A stretch of 64,000 nucleotides of DNA from the NCBI RefSeq assembly GCF_029603155.1, contig NZ_JAPMUA010000002.1:558001-622000 (forward strand), in the 5' to 3' direction. The DNA comes from Galbibacter pacificus (GTDB lineage: Bacteria; Bacteroidota; Bacteroidia; Flavobacteriales; Flavobacteriaceae). Shown here one piece after another: positions 15,652 through 24,409 of this stretch; position 1 is the stretch's first letter, and the number at the start of each line of letters is the position of its first letter. A program made the position numbers and the translations under genes. The notes under the pieces were generated by a model, which saw only the letters and a list, made by a program, of their open reading frames with translations, was not told where the DNA came from and made no database searches.

Positions 15652-16503
15652 CTAAAAAACTTCGGCAAGGAGTTTTTTAAGTTCCGCCCAAGATTTTTCG
15701 TCAGCTTCTTGATTGTATGCCAAAGGAAGATTGAATTTTTCGCCCAAAGAATCGGCTTCTTCACTTGTAAAGGCATGAACGGCATCTTCATAAACAATAT
15801 ATTCGTAATCCACGTTCAAACTATCTAAAGCATTTGTGTAATCAATTACAGATTCTTCCGGTATAAACGGGTCGTCGGCACCATTGCATACCAAAATTTT
15901 GGCTTTTATGTCTTTTGTTGGCATCACCGGTAATTTCACCCCGCTATGAAAAGCGGCAACGGCATCCAAGTCTTCGCCCATATTTGCCATGGTGAGCACC
16001 ACGCTACCACCAAAACAATATCCTATGGCCGCAATTTTACTGGCATCTACATGAGGGTTTTCCTTTAGGGCCTTCATGGCAGCATCAAACCTGGCCTTGC
16101 CCACTTCTATGTTGTTCATTACCATTCCCGAAAACTTGCCGGCATCATCCGGGTGTTTTGCCTGTTTTCCATCTCCGTACATATCTACCGCTAAGGCTAC
16201 ATAGCCCAGTTTTGCAAGCATATCGGCTCGCATTCGGCTGTAATCGTTATGCCCCCACCACTCGTGCACCACTAAAACCCCTGGGCGTTTGCCCTTAAGG
16301 TTTTCATTATAGGCAATATATCCTTTTAGAGTCGTGGTATCTGCTTTATAGGTAATTTCACTGCCTTTTATTTTAATATCCTCAACGGGTTTTTCTACCG
16401 TTTTTTCATCTATGGGGTCCTTTTCTTTTTTATCTGATTTACATCCTGTTAAAATCAAGGCAATCAGTAAAATTGATAAAAATCTATATTTCTTGCTGAA
16501 CAT
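15652..16503 (-). CDS. Dienelactone hydrolase-family lipoprotein
   Basis: 283 residues. A type II signal peptide with lipobox LTGC puts the lipid on Cys21; the following CKSDKKEKD stretch is acidic and Ser/Asp rich, as in surface-exported Bacteroidetes lipoproteins. The mature part is an alpha/beta hydrolase of the dienelactone hydrolase group with nucleophile elbow GYCFGG (Cys nucleophile), acid NGADDPF and histidine VHAFT, plus VVHEWWGHN after the first strands. Such enzymes hydrolyse esters or lactones; the true substrate is unknown. Single gene with its own terminator, upstream of aconitase but separated from it. Confidence 0.88.
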   Translation of the reverse strand: MFSKKYRFLSILLIALILTGCKSDKKEKDPIDEKTVEKPVEDIKIKGSEITYKADTTTLKGYIAYNENLKGKRPGVLVVHEWWGHNDYSRMRADMLAKLGYVALAVDMYGDGKQAKHPDDAGKFSGMVMNNIEVGKARFDAAMKALKENPHVDASKIAAIGYCFGGSVVLTMANMGEDLDAVAAFHSGVKLPVMPTKDIKAKILVCNGADDPFIPEESVIDYTNALDSLNVDYEYIVYEDAVHAFTSEEADSLGEKFNLPLAYNQEADEKSWAELKKLLAEVF

Positions 16504-16551
16504 ATTTTTTGGTTTTTAGTTGATTAAGAACGTATTGATTTACAAACAAAA

Positions 16552-16577
16552 AGAGTCCGATTGAAAAATCGGACTCT
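16552..16577 (-). terminator. Terminator of the OmpA/lipocalin pair
   Basis: Perfect stem AGAGTCCGATT / AATCGGACTCT with a four-base loop; on the minus strand a T-run follows. It ends the leftward operon finishing at 16598. Confidence 0.85.
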
Positions 16578-16597
16578 AAATTTAATAAAATATTATT

Positions 16598-17284
16598 TTA
16601 TTCAGATTTTGCTTCCTGTATCATTTCGTCGCTCGCAACAATACCCAATTCCACACGTCTGTTTTTTACACGTCCTTCTTCGGTATTGTTATCGTATTTT
16701 GGTTGTGTTTCTCCGTACCATTTGGTTGTCATCCGCGAAGAAGCAACTCCATGCGATGCCAAAAAGTCCCTTACGGATTTTGCACGTTTTTCTGAAAGCG
16801 TCATGTTGTAAGCATCAGATCCTGAACTATCTGTATGTCCTTCAATTAAAATATTAGTTTCATCGTACTCTACAAATACTTCGGCCATTTTACCGAGCGT
16901 TTCTTGACCTTCAGCAGAAATATCGGCCGAGTTCAGAGCAAATTTCACACCGCTGTTTTCGTCAAAAGTAACATTAATCCCTTCCCCGATCCTGGTTACT
17001 TCTGCTCCTGGAATTGCCTCTTCAATGGCTTCGGCGTTTCTGTCCATTTTGTTTCCAATCCTGTTCCCTACGGCGCCACCAACGGCTGCACCAATAATTG
17101 CGCCTAAAACCGAATTGTTCCCGTCGCCAACGTTATTCCCGATAACACCTCCAATAACTGCTCCAGAACCAGCACCAATGGCCGTTCCACGCTGGGTGTT
17201 GTTAGAATTTTTAATAGCTTCACAACTTGCAAGCATCAACAACGAAGTTAATACAAGGCTGCTTTTATACAATATTTTTTTCAT
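16598..17284 (-). CDS. OmpA-family lipoprotein with glycine-zipper region
   Basis: 228 residues. Lipobox LASC gives lipidated Cys21. Residues about 33-80 are a glycine zipper (GAGSGAVIGGVIGNNVG, IIGAAVGGAVGNRIG), likely membrane inserted. Residues about 110-220 are an OmpA peptidoglycan-binding domain (ILIEGHTDSSGSDAYN, LSEKRAKSVRDFL, VKNRRVELGI) with the Asp and Arg that bind diaminopimelate. Likely tethers the outer membrane to peptidoglycan. It lies 20 bases after the lipocalin-like gene and shares its terminator, so the two form an operon, a pairing that recurs in flavobacteria as far as I recall. Confidence 0.93.
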   Translation of the reverse strand: MKKILYKSSLVLTSLLMLASCEAIKNSNNTQRGTAIGAGSGAVIGGVIGNNVGDGNNSVLGAIIGAAVGGAVGNRIGNKMDRNAEAIEEAIPGAEVTRIGEGINVTFDENSGVKFALNSADISAEGQETLGKMAEVFVEYDETNILIEGHTDSSGSDAYNMTLSEKRAKSVRDFLASHGVASSRMTTKWYGETQPKYDNNTEEGRVKNRRVELGIVASDEMIQEAKSE

Positions 17285-17304
17285 AATGTTAATTTAGTTT
17301 TATT

Positions 17305-17799
17305 TTAAAGTGATGATATTTTGTTGTAGGTATATACTACGGTTACCATTTCCCCCTCTACATTGGCATTGGTACTAATTACCATTTGCTGTGCAGATAA
17401 AGAGTTGATATTAAACACATAGCCGTACCCCCCACCTATATCGTTTTTCTTTTCGTCGATAAACTTAAATTGAAATTTACTCGGGTTACCACTGGCATCG
17501 TCTTGGATAGACCAACGTATGTTCCGCTGTCCGGGAGCACACTCGCCCGGTTTTTGGATATTGTAATACCCCGTGCTGTTGTTGGAACGAAAAAACCATT
17601 CGCTCCCTTCAAAACATTTTGAAGATACATCGTTGAACAAAACCGATTTAAAATAACCCTGATTGTTTTGATAATCTATATGGGTAAGTTGCCAAGTACC
17701 GTCTAAGGATTTTCTGGAATCTCTATTCTCCTTACTTAAGCCGCAAGAGGCCATAATTATTGAAGAAAAAAGCATAACAATATATACTTTACTTTTCAT
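17305..17799 (-). CDS. Lipocalin-like lipoprotein
   Basis: 164 residues with lipobox MASC (lipidated Cys19). The mature part opens with SLDGTWQLTHIDYQ, the G-x-W motif that begins the first strand of lipocalin-like barrels, and continues as an all-beta protein (GYGYVFNINSLSAQQMVIST). Two cysteines (KCFEG and GECAPG) may form a disulfide. First gene of a two-gene operon with the OmpA lipoprotein, so it probably works at the outer membrane or periplasm. Ligand unknown. Confidence 0.8.
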   Translation of the reverse strand: MKSKVYIVMLFSSIIMASCGLSKENRDSRKSLDGTWQLTHIDYQNNQGYFKSVLFNDVSSKCFEGSEWFFRSNNSTGYYNIQKPGECAPGQRNIRWSIQDDASGNPSKFQFKFIDEKKNDIGGGYGYVFNINSLSAQQMVISTNANVEGEMVTVVYTYNKISSL

Positions 17800-17905
17800 G
17801 ATTGTTTAGTTTATAGTTAAAATATCTTCCATCTAAGGTAATAAAAACGCGCTTTAATTAAAGTATTCGCTTGTTAAATTAACATTTTTTTAAACATAAA
17901 TTCTA

Positions 17906-19912
17906 TCAATATGCCAACAAATTTATTAACATTTTCTCAAACCTTGATTTCGCTAAAAAATTAGATTCTAAAGACTTGGCAAAAGGTATGGGCGTATCTA
18001 AACTTGCCACCCGTTGCACAGGCGCATCCAAATACTCGAAACAATTTTCCATAAGTAATGCGGAAATATCGCTGGCAACACCGCCAAACAATGTATCTTC
18101 CTGTAATATCAATGCTTTCCCTGTTTTTTTTATTGAAGTGAATATCGCTTCTGTATCCAATGGAGAAAGTGTTCTCAAATCGATTAAGTCGGCTGAAATG
18201 TTTTCGTTTAGGTTTAAAAATTCCAGTGCCCAATGCACGCCTGCCCCATAAGTGATAATACTTACATCTTGCCCCTGCTTTAACAAAGAGGCTTTGCCCA
18301 AAGGCAAATTGTAATAATTTTTGGGTATTTCCTGGGTAATGCTTCTGTATAATGCTTTGTGCTCAAAAAACAATACGGGATTGGGATCTTCTATAGCAGA
18401 TTCCAAAAGCCCCTTGGCATCGTATGGAAATGCCGGATACACTACTTTTAAGCCCGGTGTTTTTGTAAACCAGGCTTCATTGGTTTGCGAGTGGAACGGT
18501 CCGGCCCCTACTCCAGCCCCACAGGGCATCCTCACGACAACATCGGCAGATTGCCCCCAACGGTAATGCGACTTTGCCAAATAATTTACAATGGGATTGA
18601 AACCGCTTGAAACAAAATCGGCAAACTGCATCTCTATTACTGCTTTCATCCCGTTTATGGAAAGTCCCATGCCTGTGGAAATAATGGCCGATTCGCATAT
18701 GGGCGTATTCCGTACGCGGTCTTTTCCAAATTGGTCCACAAACCCTTCAGAAACTTTAAAGACCCCTCCATATTCGGCAATGTCCTGCCCCATAAAAACA
18801 AGATTCCCGTGCTTTTCCATGGCCTGCCTCAAACCTAATGAAACAGCATCTACAAAACGGGCCTCGATTATATCGTCTTCACTTTTAACTTCCTTGTATG
18901 CGTAATCTTTATAAACATCGTTTAGTTCTTCATTTTCATTGCATGCAATATCGTTTTCAGCGTAGGCAATTTGCAAATTTTCATCTATTTCTGCCTGGAT
19001 TTCGTTTCTGTACCTTTCTTCAACTTCATCCAACAAAATGGCTTCATCGTGTAAAAAACGGGTATAATTGCTAATGGGATCTTTTTCTTTCCAGGTTTCC
19101 ATCAATGCATCGGGAACATATTTTGTGCCACTTGCCTCCTCATGCCCGCGTATCCTAAATGTTTTAAATTCCAGTAAAACCGGACGTGGGTTTTCGCGCA
19201 TACCGGCAGTAATTTCCGATACGCGGTTGTAGACCTCCAATATATTATTTCCTTCAATAATATGTGCTTCCATGCCATAACCTTTACCTTTATGGGCTAT
19301 ATGCTTGCAATTAAATTGCTCGGCAATTGGGGTAGAAAGCCCATAACCGTTATTTTCTACGCAAAATAAAACCGGCAACGACCATACAGACGCAACGTTC
19401 ATGGCCTCATGGAAATCGCCTTCACTGGTGCCGCCCTCCCCGGTAAAAACGGCTGTAACCTTTTTTTCATTCCTTATTTTATGGGCAAGGGCAATACCAT
19501 CGGCAACGCCCAGTTGCGGGCCCAAATGAGAGATCATCCCGATTATTTTATAATCCTGTGTGCCAAAATGAAAGCTTCGGTCCCTTCCTTTGGTAAACCC
19601 CCCGGCTTTTCCCTGCCATTGCGCGAACAAACGGTGCAAAGGTATTTGCCTTGTGGTAAATACCCCCAAATTACGGTGCATGGGCAATATATATTCATCG
19701 TTGGCCAACGCCATTGTTACACCTACAGAAATGGCTTCCTGCCCAATCCCGCTAAACCATTTGGAGACTTTTCCCTGCCGTAAAAGAATCAGCATTTTTT
19801 CTTCTATCATCCTGGATTTGAGCATGTTTTTGTACAGCTCCAAAAGTATTTGGTTACTTATAAAACGGTTGTCGTAATCAAATGGATATGAAATAGATGG
19901 TTTTGAGATCAT
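17906..19912 (-). CDS. 2-oxo acid dehydrogenase E1 component, fused alpha and beta subunits
   Basis: 668-residue thiamine-diphosphate enzyme in which E1-alpha (about 1-310) and E1-beta (about 340-668) are joined by an acidic linker. The alpha half has the TPP motif GEGGTSEGDFHEAMN ending near PVLFCVENN; the beta half has the transketolase-like pyrimidine domain (EARFVDAVSLGLRQAM, MGQDIAEYGGVFKVSEG) and C-terminal domain. The closest known type is branched-chain 2-oxoacid (2-oxoisovalerate) dehydrogenase E1, giving branched-chain acyl groups to E2 for branched fatty acid synthesis; pyruvate cannot be excluded. No E2 or E3 gene is next to it, so they must lie elsewhere. Fusion of the two chains is common in Bacteroidetes. 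Confidence 0.92.
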   Translation of the reverse strand: MISKPSISYPFDYDNRFISNQILLELYKNMLKSRMIEEKMLILLRQGKVSKWFSGIGQEAISVGVTMALANDEYILPMHRNLGVFTTRQIPLHRLFAQWQGKAGGFTKGRDRSFHFGTQDYKIIGMISHLGPQLGVADGIALAHKIRNEKKVTAVFTGEGGTSEGDFHEAMNVASVWSLPVLFCVENNGYGLSTPIAEQFNCKHIAHKGKGYGMEAHIIEGNNILEVYNRVSEITAGMRENPRPVLLEFKTFRIRGHEEASGTKYVPDALMETWKEKDPISNYTRFLHDEAILLDEVEERYRNEIQAEIDENLQIAYAENDIACNENEELNDVYKDYAYKEVKSEDDIIEARFVDAVSLGLRQAMEKHGNLVFMGQDIAEYGGVFKVSEGFVDQFGKDRVRNTPICESAIISTGMGLSINGMKAVIEMQFADFVSSGFNPIVNYLAKSHYRWGQSADVVVRMPCGAGVGAGPFHSQTNEAWFTKTPGLKVVYPAFPYDAKGLLESAIEDPNPVLFFEHKALYRSITQEIPKNYYNLPLGKASLLKQGQDVSIITYGAGVHWALEFLNLNENISADLIDLRTLSPLDTEAIFTSIKKTGKALILQEDTLFGGVASDISALLMENCFEYLDAPVQRVASLDTPIPFAKSLESNFLAKSRFEKMLINLLAY

Positions 19913-19991
19913 AACTTGGCGTTTGACTCAAATGTAGAAAAAATAATTTTAGCTTTTGTTTATTCTTTTTTGAAATACTTCTTATTTGAAA

Positions 19992-20023
19992 TTGTGGAAT
20001 AGTACTATAAATCGCTACATTTG
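19992..20023 (+). promoter_or_regulatory. Candidate promoter of the 2OG oxygenase gene
   Basis: TTG at 19992-19994, 21 bases, then TACATTTG at 20016-20023, close to the Bacteroidetes TTTG-N19-21-TAnnTTTG consensus. The element ends 39 bases before the ATG at 20063. Confidence 0.55.
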
Positions 20024-20062
20024 TTATATGTGTTAGGCTCTGGCCACTAAAATTTTACAAAG

Positions 20063-21013
20063 ATGAATAAAGTACCCAGCGTAGATTTGAAAGATTTCCT
20101 TTCGGACGACCCAGCCCGCAAGCAAAAATTTATTGATGAAATAGGAAAAGCCTATGAAGATATTGGTTTTGTTGCCTTAAAGGGACACTTCTTATCAGAT
20201 GAATTGATAGACGATTTATATAGCGAAATAAAAAAATTCTTCAATCTTCCGCAGGAAATAAAAGACCAGTACGAAATTGAAGGCATTGGAGGACAACGCG
20301 GCTATACTTCTTTTGGGAAAGAACACGCAAAAGGCAGAAAAGAAGGCGATCTAAAAGAATTTTGGCATTTTGGGCAATATGTGGAAGACAACCCAAAGCT
20401 GGAAAAAGAATACCCTCCCAACGTTGCAGTTAAGGAACTCCCCAAATTTAACGAAGTGGGAAAAGAAACCTATAAGCAACTGGAAAAAACCGCCAAATAT
20501 GTTTTAAGGGCATTGGCGTTGCATTTGGACCTTGAAGAAACTTATTTTGACAAGTACATAAAAAACGGGAACTCCATTTTGCGGCCTATTCATTACCCGC
20601 CCATTATTACAGAGCCAAAAAATGCCGTAAGGGCCGCAGCGCATGGCGATATTAATTTGATTACGCTGCTAATGGGCGCCCAAGGACGCGGACTACAGGT
20701 GCAAAACCACGAAGGGGAATGGATCGATGCTATTGCAGAACCCGATGAATTAATGATCAATGTTGGGGATATGCTATCAAGGCATACCAATAATAAATTA
20801 AAATCTACCATACACCAAGTTATAAACCCGCCAAAAGAGCTTTGGGGCACTTCAAGGTATTCGGTACCTTTCTTTATGCACCCCATTAGCGATATGCCAT
20901 TGGACGTGCTCGATAACTGTGTAGATAACGAACACCCGAAATTGTATGAAGATATAACCGCTGGCGAATTTTTACATGAACGGCTTATAGAATTAGGGTT
21001 GATAAAAGTATAA
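20063..21013 (+). CDS. 2-oxoglutarate/Fe(II)-dependent oxygenase, isopenicillin N synthase-like
   Basis: 316-residue cytoplasmic enzyme of the IPNS/ACC-oxidase-like superfamily. The N-terminal DIOX_N region (VPSVDLKDFLSDDPARKQKF, YEDIGFVALKGHF) leads to a jelly-roll core with the iron triad HGD (AAAHGDINLITLL) and the distal His (STIHQVINP), followed by RYSVPFFMHP, where Arg and Ser would bind the 2-oxoglutarate carboxylate. Members hydroxylate or cyclise small molecules; no biosynthetic neighbours hint at the substrate. It has its own promoter and no close downstream partner. Confidence 0.9.
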   Translation: MNKVPSVDLKDFLSDDPARKQKFIDEIGKAYEDIGFVALKGHFLSDELIDDLYSEIKKFFNLPQEIKDQYEIEGIGGQRGYTSFGKEHAKGRKEGDLKEFWHFGQYVEDNPKLEKEYPPNVAVKELPKFNEVGKETYKQLEKTAKYVLRALALHLDLEETYFDKYIKNGNSILRPIHYPPIITEPKNAVRAAAHGDINLITLLMGAQGRGLQVQNHEGEWIDAIAEPDELMINVGDMLSRHTNNKLKSTIHQVINPPKELWGTSRYSVPFFMHPISDMPLDVLDNCVDNEHPKLYEDITAGEFLHERLIELGLIKV

Positions 21014-21083
21014 CGTGAAAATTCATAGTAAACTACCTCGGTGCAAGCACACTAGGCATTGGTAGGAAACAAATTTTTAATTT

Positions 21084-21110
21084 CGAGGCAAGCCTCGGGG
21101 TATTATACCC
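21084..21110. repeat. Two abutting perfect palindromes
   Basis: CGAGGC-aa-GCCTCG (21084-21097) is directly followed by GGGTAT-t-ATACCC (21098-21110). No T-run follows at once. It could be a double hairpin in the oxygenase mRNA 3' end, a weak terminator or a dispersed palindromic repeat. Confidence 0.55.
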
Positions 21111-21244
21111 TTTGGCGGTGCCAATAAAAAGAGTTATGGACGTGGCACAAACCTTTTTTAACTCTTAATTATAATTTTTCGGCAATAAAATAAACAACGA
21201 TTACGCTTTTATAGCGTAACAATAAAAAGGAATACAAAATAAAC

Positions 21245-21574
21245 ATGGACTTACAAGATCAATTGAAGAATCTATTTCCAGAGCATGATTTTCAAGAAGA
21301 AAACCACGATGAAGGGACTGAAAATAGCATTTGGATGCAGGAAGCTCCCCTACTTTGTAAGTATGAAAAAAGAAAAGGCAAACCAATAACCATAATAGAC
21401 GGTTATACCGGGGCCACAGAAGATTTTAAAACATTGGCAAAGGAGCTCAAAACAAAATTGAGCGTTGGAGGCTCTTTTAAAGATGATAAAATTATTATTC
21501 AGGGTGATTTTCGTGATAAAATCATGGAAATGCTAAAAGAAAAAGGATTTAAGGTAAAAAGGGTCGGTGGTTAA
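21245..21574 (+). CDS. SUI1/eIF1-domain translation factor, YciH-like
   Basis: 109-residue protein. The C-terminal half is a SUI1 domain (ITIIDGYTGATEDFKTLAKE, LKTKLSVGGSFKDDKIIIQG, then DFRDKIMEMLKEKGFKVKRV), including the basic K-L-x-x-G-G-S turn used by eIF1 and YciH near the ribosomal P site. The N-terminal half is acidic and probably disordered. Bacterial YciH proteins affect initiation fidelity; the role here is inferred from the family only. Stands alone, with 97 bases to the next gene. Confidence 0.9.
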   Translation: MDLQDQLKNLFPEHDFQEENHDEGTENSIWMQEAPLLCKYEKRKGKPITIIDGYTGATEDFKTLAKELKTKLSVGGSFKDDKIIIQGDFRDKIMEMLKEKGFKVKRVGG

Positions 21575-21671
21575 TAAATTGTACCGAAATGCATTTGCAT
21601 CGATTTAACATGCTTTGGTATTGCATTTTGTATGATAATTAATACATTTACCTTCCAAATCTATTAATTAA

Positions 21672-22604
21672 ATGGCTAAAACACTTCATATTACAAACGG
21701 AGACAGCTTTACTTCCATATTAAAGAAGCTGGATATTTCAGGTGATATTATAACTTGGCGCGAGATGCTGTGCGAAGGAAAAACTATTAACGAAGTTGGT
21801 AGTGAGTCTTTTTGGCGCCAACGATACGAGTTTTTAAACAGGACATACAAAATAAGTAAGGATACCTTTATAAACCGTACCCTAAAAGAATATAGAAATT
21901 TATGCAATCAAAAAAGCCAAGAAGAAATTGTACTCTGGTTTGAATACGATTTATTTTGCCAGGTAAACATGATGGCCGTTTTAAGCTGGCTAAAGAAAAA
22001 CCGGCCCGATGCCGATATTTTTCTTGCTTGCTCGGGAAATCAGGATAATTCAGAAAAATTATACGGCCTTGCCGAACTTTCAAAAGAACAATTAAAAAAA
22101 CTCTACGAAAACAAAGTCCTGCTCTCCAAAGACGATATTGAGTACGGGGACTATATATGGCAATTGTATTGCGAGAACAACCCGATAAGACTTCAAAATG
22201 CAATAAAACAAAACCAAAGTCAGCTTTCCTATTTATCAAAAGCCATTGAAGCACATTTACACAGGTTCCCAAGCTTAAAGAACGGCTTAAACGAATTGGA
22301 AAACAAAATGCTTCAAAAAACAATACAGCAAAAACCCGAATCGAAAGATCAATTGGTCGTAGAAATGCTAAAAGATCAGGGTTTATATGGTTTTGGAGAT
22401 ATGCAATTTACCAAAATGGCCAATAGCTTAAGACCATTGTTTAGATCTTTTAACCCTGCAAAACTTACAAAAACTGGAGTCAAAGTAGCCGAAAAAATAG
22501 AAAATTATTATCCAAACATACGCAACGAAAAAGAATATTTAGGAGGTACACCAAAATATTCTTTTTTATTTTTAGATGATTCTTCACAATTGCTAAAATT
22601 ATAA
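21672..22604 (+). CDS. DUF1835 domain-containing protein
   Basis: 310 residues. The N-terminal part begins KTLHITNGDSFTSILKKLDI with ITWREMLCEGKT, the hallmark of DUF1835 (a strand, then NGD, then a W-R-E block), and continues through VLWFEYDLFCQVNMMAVLSW. The C-terminal part is helical (LHRFPSLKNGLNELENKMLQ) with a possible winged-helix-like end. Function is not established for this family. The stop codon lies one base before the ATG of the nucleoside phosphorylase, so the two are translationally coupled. Confidence 0.85.
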   Translation: MAKTLHITNGDSFTSILKKLDISGDIITWREMLCEGKTINEVGSESFWRQRYEFLNRTYKISKDTFINRTLKEYRNLCNQKSQEEIVLWFEYDLFCQVNMMAVLSWLKKNRPDADIFLACSGNQDNSEKLYGLAELSKEQLKKLYENKVLLSKDDIEYGDYIWQLYCENNPIRLQNAIKQNQSQLSYLSKAIEAHLHRFPSLKNGLNELENKMLQKTIQQKPESKDQLVVEMLKDQGLYGFGDMQFTKMANSLRPLFRSFNPAKLTKTGVKVAEKIENYYPNIRNEKEYLGGTPKYSFLFLDDSSQLLKL

Positions 22605-22605
22605 A

Positions 22606-23487
22606 ATGGGTAATAGTATTGCTGATTCTGAATTGATACTGAACGCAGACGGCAGTATTTATCATTTAAACATTTTATCAGAAGACATTTCGCCTACCAT
22701 TATTACCGTAGGCGATCCGGACCGGGTTGCGCACGTGTCTAAACATTTTGACCGTATTGAAATAAAAAAGCAAAAACGCGAATTTGTTACCCACACTGGA
22801 TACATTGGCAAAAAGCGCATTACGGTTATTTCCACGGGAATAGGCACCGATAACATTGATATTGTTTTGAACGAACTGGATGCCTTGGTCAACATAGACT
22901 TTAAAACCAAAACTGTTAAACAGAAACTCCGGTCGCTCGATATTGTCCGTATTGGAACAACCGGAAGCATTCAACCGGAAATTCAAGTAGACACTTTTCT
23001 CATGAGCGAATATGCCGTTGGTTTTGATAGCCTTTTGCATTTTTACAAAAGCAGGCATGTTCAGCAACAAGAAATTCAGCAAGAAATTATTAAACAAACA
23101 AACTGGAACAAGGACAAATCGGTTCCCTATGTTGTAAAGTACGACGAGGGACTGGGAAAAAAATTGCTTTCAAAGAAAGTTCAACTTGGCTTTACGGCTA
23201 CCAATGTTGGTTTTTATGGGCCGCAATCGCGTAAGCTGCGCCTAGATACCCAAGACCCGAGCCTAAACAATAAGCTTGCTGCATTTAAATTTAAAGGGTT
23301 AAAAATTACCAATCTGGAAATGGAAACTGCCGGAATTTATGGGCTTTCCAAATTGTTGGGGCATAAAGCCGTTTCCATGAACTGTATCTTGGCCAACCGT
23401 GCCAACGGAACTTTTTCTAAAAACCCGGAAGCCGCTACCGAAAAGCTTATACAATACACCCTGGACAAAATAGCATCAATACAATAA
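22606..23487 (+). CDS. Nucleoside phosphorylase, uridine-phosphorylase-like
   Basis: 293 residues of the NP-I phosphorylase fold. The phosphate-binding block IITVGDPDRVAHVSKHFD near residue 27, the second block ISTGIGTDNIDIVLNELDAL, the phosphate arginine in VRIGTTGSIQPEI, and the nucleoside-binding NLEMETAGIYGLSKLLGHKA near 240 are all present. Uridine phosphorylase is the likeliest activity (phosphorolysis of pyrimidine nucleosides for salvage), but base preference cannot be read reliably. Cytoplasmic. Second gene of a two-gene unit after DUF1835, spacing one base. Confidence 0.88.
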   Translation: MGNSIADSELILNADGSIYHLNILSEDISPTIITVGDPDRVAHVSKHFDRIEIKKQKREFVTHTGYIGKKRITVISTGIGTDNIDIVLNELDALVNIDFKTKTVKQKLRSLDIVRIGTTGSIQPEIQVDTFLMSEYAVGFDSLLHFYKSRHVQQQEIQQEIIKQTNWNKDKSVPYVVKYDEGLGKKLLSKKVQLGFTATNVGFYGPQSRKLRLDTQDPSLNNKLAAFKFKGLKITNLEMETAGIYGLSKLLGHKAVSMNCILANRANGTFSKNPEAATEKLIQYTLDKIASIQ

Positions 23488-23500
23488 TTATAGCAAATGC

Positions 23501-24409
23501 ATGAAATTTAATAGATTTATCAATAGTGCTGTTAAAATTATAAAATATACAGCTATTTACTATTTATCGGTAAAGATGATTGTATTTGCAATAGCAAAAA
23601 TTTTACGGTTACAATTTACTATACCTTATGTAGACTCTTATACGCCTTTAGCTGAACTTTCTGGACATCAACATATGTGGTCATTTTTTGGAAGATCGTA
23701 TAGTTATAATCTATTCATCGCGATTTCCGAATTGTTAATAGGAATACTTATTGTATCAAAAAAAACAAGGTTAGTAGCTTTATTACTATGTTTTACGGTT
23801 TGTTTAAACGTAGCCATATTAAGTTTTGGATTTAATATCTACTTTGCCCAATGGCATGCAGTTATGGACCTTCTTATAACAATGGCATTCTTAAGCCATT
23901 ATGTTCCGGATTTATACAAGTTTTTTATACAAAACGAAGGGAAAATTTATCAAACAAACAAGAACAAAACAGCTACAATTAAATTGTGGCTCCCATACAT
24001 TATCATAATAACGCTTACTTCTGTCTATTTCATCTTTTGGTACAATTACACAAGTCCCCAAACAAGTAATAAAATTGCAGGAGCTTACGAAGTAAAAAGT
24101 ATAAAAATAAATGATTCCACAATCTATTTTAAAAAAGGAAAGGTGGGGATAAAACCCATGCTTTTTTTAGAGCAATATAATGCAGCTGTTTTTTCAATCG
24201 AAGATTCTATTTATTATGGGTCATATTATCAAAATAATGACACTTTGAGAATTGCAATTAAAAACCCAGCAATTAAGAGTATGGAGTTTATGAATGGAAT
24301 TATAAAAAATGATAGTATTATTGCAGGAAAAACAAGAAATAATGAAAGTGACTTTCAGTTATTTTATAAAAGAATTAGCAGTAAACATAATTATTTAAAT
24401 GGTTTATAA
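23501..24409 (+). CDS. DoxX-like membrane protein with C-terminal extracytoplasmic domain
   Basis: 302 residues. Four hydrophobic segments at about 15-35, 68-85, 90-110 and 118-135 resemble the DoxX four-helix fold; a fifth at about 162-182 is followed by a soluble domain of about 115 residues (KIAGAYEVKSIKINDSTIYF) made of beta strands, probably a small lipocalin-like barrel outside the cytoplasm. No catalytic motif recognised. The DNA is visibly more AT-rich than its neighbours. It starts 13 bases after the phosphorylase and overlaps the next gene by one base (TAATG), indicating a polycistronic message. Confidence 0.65.
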   Translation: MKFNRFINSAVKIIKYTAIYYLSVKMIVFAIAKILRLQFTIPYVDSYTPLAELSGHQHMWSFFGRSYSYNLFIAISELLIGILIVSKKTRLVALLLCFTVCLNVAILSFGFNIYFAQWHAVMDLLITMAFLSHYVPDLYKFFIQNEGKIYQTNKNKTATIKLWLPYIIIITLTSVYFIFWYNYTSPQTSNKIAGAYEVKSIKINDSTIYFKKGKVGIKPMLFLEQYNAAVFSIEDSIYYGSYYQNNDTLRIAIKNPAIKSMEFMNGIIKNDSIIAGKTRNNESDFQLFYKRISSKHNYLNGL

